From contig CALMLK010000328.1 of NCBI GenBank assembly GCA_937868035.1, positions 1 through 5,847 of the forward strand: a stretch of 5,847 nt of DNA. The letters run 5' to 3'. Numbering within the stretch: the stretch's first letter is position 1; every line of letters begins with the position of its first letter. The notes beneath the pieces are model-generated. The model was given only the letters and a program-made list of their open reading frames with translations. It ran no database searches and had not been told where the DNA came from. Below are positions 1 through 5,847 of the stretch, one piece after another. Made by a program: the position numbers and the translations under genes. Origin of the DNA: an uncultured Alphaproteobacteria bacterium. Its GTDB lineage: Bacteria; Pseudomonadota; Alphaproteobacteria; Rhizobiales; Aestuariivirgaceae.

Positions 1-357
1 GTCAGCCATGGAGGCTCCGGCGGGGAACTCATACTCGCCCGCCTTCATCGAGGCACCGCGATAGCCTTGCACAATCGAGGCCAATCCCATGGTCATGGCA
101 TCGGAGACGACGCCCTTCTCCTTGAGCAGATGTGCCACCTTCATGCGGTCAAGCTGCTTGGGAACATCGACGATCGCCGATTGTGTGAGCGGACCGGGGG
201 CGGTGTAGTTGGCGTAGAGCCAGGAACCGGCGGCCCCTGCGGCGACGGCGGTGAACACGCCGAGCAGGATCAGCCACCCCAGCACACGCGCCACCGCAGA
301 GCGGCGGCGCTTTCGCTTGTCCGTATCCGGCAGTCTGATCGGTTGATCACTGGTCAA
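1..357 (-). CDS. mltG: Endolytic murein transglycosylase MltG (YceG-like), N-terminal part
   Basis: Partial: 119 residues are present and the rest, including the catalytic domain core, lies beyond the left edge. MltG is an inner-membrane enzyme that cleaves nascent glycan strands and is thought to set strand length. The translation shows a short basic cytoplasmic tail (KRKRRR, about residues 14-19) and one membrane segment (about 23-46, WLILLGVFTAVAAGAAGSWL). The periplasmic LysM-like start follows (VDVPKQLDRMKVAHLLKEKGV), with the family-typical stretch MKAGEYEFPAGASM at about 104-117. Its position just after fabF is the usual alphaproteobacterial context. No in-frame ATG exists between the upstream in-frame TGA (408-406) and the conserved sequence. 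TTG at 357 is the only good start and has a GAGAGGG Shine-Dalgarno 8 bases upstream. The gap to the fabF stop is 25 bases, so co-transcription is likely. Identity is confident; the start is moderately so. Confidence 0.9.
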   Translation of the reverse strand, partial: MTSDQPIRLPDTDKRKRRRSAVARVLGWLILLGVFTAVAAGAAGSWLYANYTAPGPLTQSAIVDVPKQLDRMKVAHLLKEKGVVSDAMTMGLASIVQGYRGASMKAGEYEFPAGASMAD

Positions 358-365
358 TCGCGGGG

Positions 366-372
366 CCCTCTC
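366..372 (-). promoter_or_regulatory. Ribosome binding site deciding the TTG start of mltG
   Basis: On the minus strand this reads GAGAGGG and ends 8 bases before TTG at 357. It supports that TTG over the out-of-frame ATG at 380, which opens an ORF of only 8 codons. Confidence 0.6.
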
Positions 373-382
373 GACCCCATTC

Positions 383-1648
<1,266 letters not shown>

Positions 1649-1653
1649 GTCAT

Positions 1654-1660
1654 TCCCTCT
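1654..1660 (-). promoter_or_regulatory. Ribosome binding site of fabF
   Basis: On the minus strand this reads AGAGGGA and ends 5 bases before the fabF ATG at 1648. It is a strong Shine-Dalgarno match that confirms the start giving MRRVVVTGMG. Confidence 0.75.
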
Positions 1661-1692
1661 TCATGGAAGTGCAACAAAACCAGACTTGCACA

Positions 1693-1738
1693 GGAAAACG
1701 CGGGGCCACAGGATTTTCAAGCCCTGCCCCCGCGTTTC
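1693..1738 (-). terminator. Hairpin between acpP and fabF, possible partial terminator or mRNA stabiliser
   Basis: AAACGCGGGG (1696-1705) and CCCCGCGTTT (1728-1737) form a perfect 10-bp stem. One bulged base may allow it to extend with GG/CC outside. The 22-base interior can form a small inner stem, CAGG (1709-1712) with CCTG (1723-1726). Read in the direction of transcription, the descending arm ends in GCGTTTTCC, so a short U run is partly inside the stem. It is not a textbook terminator. It could terminate a fraction of transcripts after acpP, or protect the 3' end of a processed acpP mRNA, so that ACP is made in excess over FabF. The structure is seen directly; its role is inferred. Confidence 0.55.
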
Positions 1739-1781
1739 CGCGAATTCAAATCAGCCCGGCATTCCCTGCCAGGCGCACCGA

Positions 1782-2018
1782 TCAGGCCTGGGCCTTTTCG
1801 ATGAACTTCACGGCGTCGCCGACCGTCTGGATGGTTTCGGCGGCGTCATCCGGAATTTCGATGCCGAATTCTTCCTCGAAGGCCATCACGAGTTCAACGG
1901 TGTCCAAGCTGTCGGCACCGAGATCGTCGATGAAGCTGGCTTCAGCCTTCACCTTGTCGCCGTCCACGCTCAGGTGTTCGACAACGATCTTCTTAACCCG
2001 TTCAGCGATATCGCTCAT
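1782..2018 (-). CDS. acpP: Acyl carrier protein
   Basis: Complete, 78 residues, the usual ACP length. It is the small acidic cytoplasmic carrier that holds acyl intermediates on a 4'-phosphopantetheine arm during fatty acid synthesis and also feeds lipid A and phospholipid synthesis. The attachment site is Ser37 in the canonical motif [22 protein letters not shown]. Helix I ([15 protein letters not shown]) and the acidic recognition helix II are as expected, and the C-terminus [13 protein letters not shown] is typical. I chose the ATG at 2018, which gives [10 protein letters not shown]. The TTG two codons upstream would add only two residues and has no advantage. AGGA lies 9 bases before this ATG. 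The gene is followed by fabF, its direct biochemical partner. A candidate housekeeping promoter lies just upstream. The fabD and fabG genes that often precede acpP are not next to it here. Confidence 0.97.
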   Translation of the reverse strand: MSDIAERVKKIVVEHLSVDGDKVKAEASFIDDLGADSLDTVELVMAFEEEFGIEIPDDAAETIQTVGDAVKFIEKAQA

Positions 2019-2027
2019 GTGCAATTG

Positions 2028-2031
2028 TCCT
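2028..2031 (-). promoter_or_regulatory. Ribosome binding site of acpP
   Basis: On the minus strand this reads AGGA, 9 bases before the ATG at 2018. It is a modest match, but well placed for that ATG. Confidence 0.5.
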
Positions 2032-2097
2032 AATTACTTTTCTCACGCCCTGGCGGTCCGGACACCTTGCATGGGGTCCCCCTCAAGCCGCGGGGCG

Positions 2098-2125
2098 TAA
2101 GTAGCACAGTTCGGGCAGCCGTCAA
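2098..2125 (-). promoter_or_regulatory. Candidate housekeeping promoter of acpP-fabF-mltG
   Basis: On the minus strand TTGACGG (2125-2119) is followed after 13 bases by GCTACTTA (2105-2098). The alphaproteobacterial sigma-73/70 consensus described for Caulobacter is TTGACGS, 10-14 bases, GCTANAWC. The -35 part is perfect, and the -10 part matches at GCTA and at the W position. Transcription would begin near 2090, leaving a 5' leader of about 70 bases before the acpP ATG. The site lies in the intergenic region between the MFS gene and acpP, where a promoter for this essential gene is expected. No operator could be identified. Confidence 0.6.
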
Positions 2126-2132
2126 AAGGGGT

Positions 2133-2164
2133 AAAAATGCGGTTGCATTCCAGCATCTTGCAAC
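2133..2164 (-). terminator. Weak intrinsic terminator after the MFS gene
   Basis: On the minus strand GTTGCA (2164-2159), an 11-base loop, and TGCAAC (2147-2142) form a 6-bp stem. It is followed by CGCA and a run of five T (2137-2133). It starts 25 bases past the MFS stop and ends just before the acpP -35 box, the expected place to separate the accessory operon from the fatty acid genes. The stem is short and only half GC, so termination would be leaky. Confidence 0.45.
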
Positions 2165-2189
2165 GTGATCGCGGCGTCTCCGGGCAGCC

Positions 2190-3395
2190 TCAGGGAGCGT
2201 GCGGCTGGAGATAGCGGCTCACCTGCCACAGGGCTGCGACGCCAAGAAGCCCCATGGCGGCGAATCCCATGGCCGCAACGGAAGCCGATGTCATTCCGCT
2301 CACCAGGGAGAAGACGAAGGGCGCGATTGCGCCGGACGCGTAGCGGAAACCGGCCATGACGCCGAGGCGTGAACCATAGCCCTTTGCACCAAACAGGATG
2401 AGGGGCACCGTTCCCTGCACGATACTCTTCAGGCCGGAACTGAGGCCGACCAGCACGACGAACACGACTGCGGCGGCAAACGCGGGCGCGCCCAAGGCAG
2501 CGATCACCAATCCCAGCGGCAAAAGTGCCAACGCGAAAATGCCGACGATGATCGGGTGGCGTTGTCCCGGGAAAATCAGGTTGCCAAACCGCACGGCCAC
2601 TTGCGCAGGGCCGAACAGGGTCGATACGGCGAGCGATGCGCTGCCAAATCCCAGCGCCTGCAAAAGCGGAACCATCTGGGAGAGTACGGCCGAAAGGGCA
2701 AGGCTCGACAGCGCGAAACCCGCCGTCACCAGCCACATGGCGGTGCCGAGGTGTTGCTCCGGCACCTTGGCATAAACCTGCACGGGTTCTGGTGCTGCGG
2801 CCGACGGCGGTGCACTGACCATGGCCCGCGTCCAGCGCGCAACCGCAACATGGGCCGGAAAACATATGGCGAGATTGGCCAGGGCATAGACGGCAAGCGT
2901 CAGCCGCCAGCCCAGGAAGTGATCGATCCAGCTTGTCAGCGGCCAGAACAGCGACGAGGCAAAGCCGGCGATGAGCGTGAGCTGGATGATCCGTCGGCGG
3001 CCATTGCCCGGCGTCATCTGCACGAGAGCCGGAAAGGCCGCGTCATACAGAACGAAGCAGGACACAACCTGCATCAGCATGAGGGCGATCGTGAAGGTGA
3101 CGGGACCCGGCGCGAGCGCCGTCGCCGACAGCATGAATGAACTCAGGATCGTGCCGAGGCTCATCATCCGGGCAGCGCCGAACCGGTCGAGGGCGCGGCC
3201 CACGAAGGGCGCCACCACGGCACCCGACAGCAAGGCCAGCGAAAAGACGCCGAAGAATCCGGCCCTTGTCCAGTTGAAGGAGGCGGCAATATCGTCAGCG
3301 AGGATCGAGAAGCCGTAATACAGCGACCCGTATCCGATGATCTGCGTAAATCCGAGAAGCCAGGTGGCGAGGACAGGGCGCGAGAATTCTCTCAA
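2190..3395 (-). CDS. Major facilitator superfamily transporter, substrate unknown
   Basis: Encodes 401 residues from the chosen TTG, a normal MFS length, with about 12 hydrophobic segments spread along the protein. An N-terminal half (to about 190), a polar central loop (about 188-216, with SAPPSAAAPEPVQ) and a C-terminal half can be made out. The loop 2-3 motif GRALDRFGAARMM (66-78) matches MFS motif A (GxxxDRxGR). The first helix, TQIIGYGSLYYGFSIL (17-32), resembles a common branch of proteobacterial MFS_1 proteins. The frame stays open upstream to 3548, but those residues lie inside the preceding gene and are Arg-rich and unlike an MFS N-terminus. TTG at 3395 overlaps the upstream TGA as TTGA and gives MREFSRPVLATWLLGF, a natural start. 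No strong Shine-Dalgarno is seen (GGAG is 15 bases away), which suggests translational coupling. The operon position suggests transport of something related to the two genes before it. The direction and cargo cannot be read from the sequence. Confidence 0.87.
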   Translation of the reverse strand: MREFSRPVLATWLLGFTQIIGYGSLYYGFSILADDIAASFNWTRAGFFGVFSLALLSGAVVAPFVGRALDRFGAARMMSLGTILSSFMLSATALAPGPVTFTIALMLMQVVSCFVLYDAAFPALVQMTPGNGRRRIIQLTLIAGFASSLFWPLTSWIDHFLGWRLTLAVYALANLAICFPAHVAVARWTRAMVSAPPSAAAPEPVQVYAKVPEQHLGTAMWLVTAGFALSSLALSAVLSQMVPLLQALGFGSASLAVSTLFGPAQVAVRFGNLIFPGQRHPIIVGIFALALLPLGLVIAALGAPAFAAAVVFVVLVGLSSGLKSIVQGTVPLILFGAKGYGSRLGVMAGFRYASGAIAPFVFSLVSGMTSASVAAMGFAAMGLLGVAALWQVSRYLQPHAP

Positions 3396-5029
3396 GGTGC
3401 TTTCGCAGGACTCCAGTGAAGGGCGGGCTTGCCCCGCTCCAGCACATAGAAGGCATCCGTGTCCAGCGTGGCCCAGGGACCCTCTTCGCCGTCGGGCCAG
3501 ATCACGCGCACCTCCGCGCGGGCGAGATCGCCTACGCCGAACTGCCACCAGTCCAGTGCGCCGGAGACATGGCCACCGCCGGAATACAATTCGCGGCGCA
3601 TCACCTTGCCGTCGCCGCGCCTCACTTCAATCCAGGCGTTGATGGCGTCGCGGTTTGGCCCGTCCTGGCGCAAGCGGAAGCTCAGGAAGTGGCCGAGGCC
3701 AGTCGATGTGTTTTTCCAGATTTCCGCGTCCACCCAACGGTTTACGACGACAATATCAAGCTTCCCATCAAGATTGAAATCAGCCACGAGAGCGCCGCGC
3801 GCCGTGTTGGTGGAGGCCACGCCTGCCTTGTCGGCCATCTCGATGAACTTGCCATCCGGCTGCTGGATCAAGAGGTTGTTCGGATCCTTCTGGGCGAAGT
3901 CCGGCATCTCCGCCACATTGCCCTTGGCGATGAAGAGATCGACGCGACCGTCATTGTTGACGTCTTCGAATTGCGAATGCCAGGCCGTCGATGGACGCAC
4001 GTCTCCACCGGTGAACGGCCGGTGCGCGGTGAGGCCGAGGGAGAAGGCGATTTCCTTGTAGGAGGGCTTGGGCTTCCCCTGCTCCGGGATGGCCGCCAGC
4101 GACTGCAGGCGGTTGTCCGCCATGCTGGTCAGGAAATACTCCGGGTACTGATCAAAATTGAGGTCGTAGCTCGTCATGCCCATGCCCCAGATGCGCACGT
4201 ACTTCCAACCCTCCTTGTCGGAATAGAGCTGCGGCGGCTCTCCCGCCCCCATGCGCCACATCTGCTCCTGCCCGCCTTCATAGTATTGCCGGTCATTGGA
4301 GACGCGAAGGTCAGGCGTGCCGCGGCGCGACCAGTCCGTGAACATGATCGACAGGGGACAAAAACTTGGCTTGAGCGGCAGTGGTGCCGCGAAGTGCTGG
4401 GCGGTTCCGTCGGGGCGGTGCAGCCAGTTGTCGGTGCAGGACCCCCATGGCGAAATTTCCTCAAAGCGGTCGACGTAGTTGCCGATGGCGATGGTGGGCC
4501 AGTTGGCGCCCTTCTCCCATGTTGCCGCAAAGGCCGTGGACCAGGCATTGCCGCCCACGAAGCCCCACTCCTCGTTGGCGCGGGTGAAACGGCAATTGCC
4601 GAGGCCCTTCATCACCACGTTTTCGCCGGAGCGCAGGAGCACCACATCCATGTTGCCGTCGGCGTTGATGTCGATGGGATAGCCGCCGAGGACGCGCGTC
4701 AATTCCAGCCCGGATTCGATGGCGGCGAAGCGGAGGTCTCCGCCCTGCGTGCTGTTGTTCTGGAACAGCGTGGCGCGGTTCTCGCCGCCCGCCAGCAACA
4801 GTTCGGAAAAGCCGTCACCGTTGCAGTCAAAGCTGGCCGCGCCGCCACCCACGGTGAAGTCGTAGTCGCCAGCATACACGGAGACGAGCCCGGAGGATTT
4901 CGTCTGGTCCTCGAAAGACAGGACGGATTCCGCCGCCTGTGCCGGACCTGCCAGCACCAGCAGTGCAAACGCGGCGGCGCGCCTCAGGCCTTTCTTGTCT
5001 TCAACATGTTCACGAAATTGCCGACGCAT
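3392..5029 (-). CDS. Exported FG-GAP/VCBS repeat protein with ASPIC/UnbV domain (CRTAC1-like)
   Basis: Complete, 545 residues. The N-terminus carries a Sec-type signal: basic KKGLRR, a hydrophobic stretch AAAFALLVLAG (18-28) and a likely cleavage after AQA (residue 32), so the protein acts outside the cytoplasm. Repeats with calcium-loop-like sequences follow: DCNGDGFSE (68-76), DINADGNMD (120-128), DLNFDQYPE (289-297, partly degenerate), DVNNDGRVD (356-364) and DFNLDGKLD (417-425). These are the hallmark of integrin-type beta-propellers. The C-terminus (about 459-531) has RDAINAWIEVRRGDG, YSGGGHVSG and VRVIWPDG, which match the ASPIC/UnbV domain found in CRTAC1-family proteins. The mature part has four Cys (69, 146, 198, 224) that could form disulfides. 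ATG 5029 has GGAG 8 bases upstream and overlaps the preceding gene by 46 bases. The family's molecular role is poorly known; a binding or scaffold function is more likely than catalysis. Being next to a haloperoxidase-type enzyme suggests a joint role. Confidence 0.9.
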   Translation of the reverse strand: MRRQFREHVEDKKGLRRAAAFALLVLAGPAQAAESVLSFEDQTKSSGLVSVYAGDYDFTVGGGAASFDCNGDGFSELLLAGGENRATLFQNNSTQGGDLRFAAIESGLELTRVLGGYPIDINADGNMDVVLLRSGENVVMKGLGNCRFTRANEEWGFVGGNAWSTAFAATWEKGANWPTIAIGNYVDRFEEISPWGSCTDNWLHRPDGTAQHFAAPLPLKPSFCPLSIMFTDWSRRGTPDLRVSNDRQYYEGGQEQMWRMGAGEPPQLYSDKEGWKYVRIWGMGMTSYDLNFDQYPEYFLTSMADNRLQSLAAIPEQGKPKPSYKEIAFSLGLTAHRPFTGGDVRPSTAWHSQFEDVNNDGRVDLFIAKGNVAEMPDFAQKDPNNLLIQQPDGKFIEMADKAGVASTNTARGALVADFNLDGKLDIVVVNRWVDAEIWKNTSTGLGHFLSFRLRQDGPNRDAINAWIEVRRGDGKVMRRELYSGGGHVSGALDWWQFGVGDLARAEVRVIWPDGEEGPWATLDTDAFYVLERGKPALHWSPAKAP

Positions 5030-5847
5030 TTGCCCTGCTCCAGCCCCTGGTCAATGGCCGCACGATAGTGAATGCCTCCGTAAAGGCGCGAAATCGCTGC
5101 TTCTTCTGCCGCCGCCCAGAAGGTCTTGAAATTGCGCGGTGCCAGTCCATCGCGCGCGTGTGTTGCATCGGTGAAGGCGAAGTTGTCGCCGAAGTCCTTG
5201 GCGAGAACCACCGCTGCGGCACCGGACTGGGTGGAATGTCCGCTTGGGTATTCCGGGAAAGGTGGCGTGATCAGCAGCGGCTCCCACGTCTTGTCGATGA
5301 CGCGCTTGATGTAGGTGACCGGGCGCACCAGGTCGTATTCGAATTTGCTTTTCCAGCAGGCGATGAAACCATCGTTGATGGCCATGCCAAGTCGGGCCAG
5401 TACTTCCACCGATTTTTCGAGATCGGTGTTCTCCTTCTCGAAAATCTGCATGGCGATCCACATCCAGTGCCCCGGCGGCGTGGGCGAGAGCATGGGATCA
5501 TCCGACCAGAAGCGCGCAATGGCCTTCTGTTCCAGCGTCAGGGCTTTGCCGGTCTCGCAGACTTCCACGGCCTGCTTGTAGAATTCGGAATTGGCATCCT
5601 CGCTGTAGGCGGGCGGCGGCGGCAGGGGGCACGCCCCGTTTTCCGGCATGGCAATGGTCAGGCATTCGCCCCAGTGCGGCAGCAGCGGCTTCTGTTGCAG
5701 GGCAAGCGTGTTGGTCGGCACCCAATGGGCGGCCCCTTTGGTGAGCGTCCACTCCTCCGGGAAGCCGAGGTTTTCCACCACCGCGCCGCCATCGCCCATG
5801 GACCAGGCGTGAATGTGTTCAGCGACCTGCTTGCCGTAGGCGGCACT
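4984..5847 (-). CDS. Vanadium-dependent haloperoxidase / PAP2-type acid phosphatase superfamily protein, C-terminal part
   Basis: Partial: 287 residues to the stop, with the 5' end beyond the right edge. The frame stays open through the edge, so the ATG at 5799 is internal; the residues before it (AYGKQVAEHIHAWS) still fit the family. Residue numbers count from the first complete codon. The vanadate/phosphate-site motifs appear in order: KFEYDLVRP (168-176, the K-x6-RP motif), PSGH (201-204, with the acid-base His204) and SRLYGGIH (253-260, with Arg254 and the presumed vanadate-ligating His260). Also family-like are PLLPHWGE, PPPPAY and FWSDDPMLSPTPPGHW. Members oxidise halides with H2O2, but many bacterial ones are uncharacterised or act as phosphatases, and the motifs alone do not separate these. 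Most are exported, but any signal peptide is outside the window. The usual Asp four residues after the second His is Ala here (HYRAAID). The gene overlaps the CRTAC1-like gene by 46 bases, so it is probably the first gene seen of a three-gene operon. Confidence 0.88.
   Translation of the reverse strand, partial: SAAYGKQVAEHIHAWSMGDGGAVVENLGFPEEWTLTKGAAHWVPTNTLALQQKPLLPHWGECLTIAMPENGACPLPPPPAYSEDANSEFYKQAVEVCETGKALTLEQKAIARFWSDDPMLSPTPPGHWMWIAMQIFEKENTDLEKSVEVLARLGMAINDGFIACWKSKFEYDLVRPVTYIKRVIDKTWEPLLITPPFPEYPSGHSTQSGAAAVVLAKDFGDNFAFTDATHARDGLAPRNFKTFWAAAEEAAISRLYGGIHYRAAIDQGLEQGKCVGNFVNMLKTRKA
5038..5041 (-). promoter_or_regulatory. Ribosome binding site deciding the start of the CRTAC1-like gene
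   Basis: On the minus strand this reads GGAG, 8 bases before ATG 5029, inside the end of the haloperoxidase-type gene. It supports the ATG start over a CTG at 4987, which would give a shorter signal peptide but has poor spacing to any Shine-Dalgarno. Confidence 0.55.

Noticed and set aside
2019..2024. Two-codon upstream extension of acpP to a TTG
   Set aside because: The ATG at 2018 gives the canonical [10 protein letters not shown] start and has an AGGA at suitable distance.
2040..2090. Possible riboswitch or structured leader upstream of acpP
   Set aside because: Only short GC-rich self-complementary pieces (such as GTCCGGAC) are present. No known riboswitch or leader motif could be recognised.
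2122..2865. Minus-strand frame of 247 codons inside and beyond the MFS gene
   Set aside because: It is a shifted frame of the MFS gene, Arg/Gly/Ala-rich and without hydrophobic segments. The MFS frame carries motif A and the membrane helices.
3396..3548. N-terminal extension of the MFS gene to the ATG at 3548
   Set aside because: The extra 51 residues are Arg-rich, lie wholly within the end of the propeller gene and do not resemble an MFS N-terminus. TTG at 3395 gives a normal start.
4985..4987. CTG start for the CRTAC1-like gene overlapping the upstream TGA
   Set aside because: It would give a neat short signal peptide, but CTG starts are rare and the nearby AAAGG is too close. ATG 5029 has GGAG at 8 bases.
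3416..5068. Plus-strand open frame of 550 codons opposite the CRTAC1-like gene
   Set aside because: It mirrors a gene with clear signal peptide, repeats and ASPIC/UnbV domain. The translation is rich in Arg, His, Ala and Val without a recognisable domain, as expected for an antisense shadow in GC-rich DNA.

Overview
The window is GC-rich and every supported gene lies on the minus strand, so the genes read from right to left. The core of the left half is the acpP–fabF–mltG order, which is familiar from alphaproteobacteria. The FabF length (421 aa), the ACP sequence and a promoter resembling the alphaproteobacterial housekeeping consensus all point to an alphaproteobacterium, perhaps a Hyphomicrobiales relative. 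I cannot name a genus.

Layout in transcription order. (1) Right edge to 4984: the C-terminal 287 residues of a vanadium-dependent haloperoxidase/PAP2-type enzyme, cut by the window edge. (2) 5029–3392: an exported FG-GAP/VCBS repeat protein with a C-terminal ASPIC/UnbV domain (CRTAC1-like), overlapping the first gene by 46 bases. (3) 3395–2190: a 12-helix-type MFS transporter whose likely TTG start overlaps the preceding stop as TTGA. These three genes look like one translationally coupled operon. (4) 2189–2019: an intergenic region with a weak terminator-like hairpin and then a good candidate promoter for acpP. (5) 2018–1782: acyl carrier protein. (6) 1781–1649: a spacer with a strong GC-rich hairpin, a possible partial terminator. 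(7) 1648–383: FabF. (8) 357 to the left edge: the N-terminal 119 residues of the lytic transglycosylase MltG, probably starting at TTG.

The left half is housekeeping. AcpP carries growing acyl chains, FabF (KAS II) elongates them, and MltG trims nascent peptidoglycan in the inner membrane. The right half is accessory: a likely extracytoplasmic metal-oxyanion enzyme, a secreted calcium-binding beta-propeller protein and an exporter or importer of unknown substrate. The pairing of a haloperoxidase-fold enzyme with a CRTAC1-type propeller and an MFS transporter is the part most worth following up. No RNA genes, mobile elements, CRISPR arrays or long repeats were seen.
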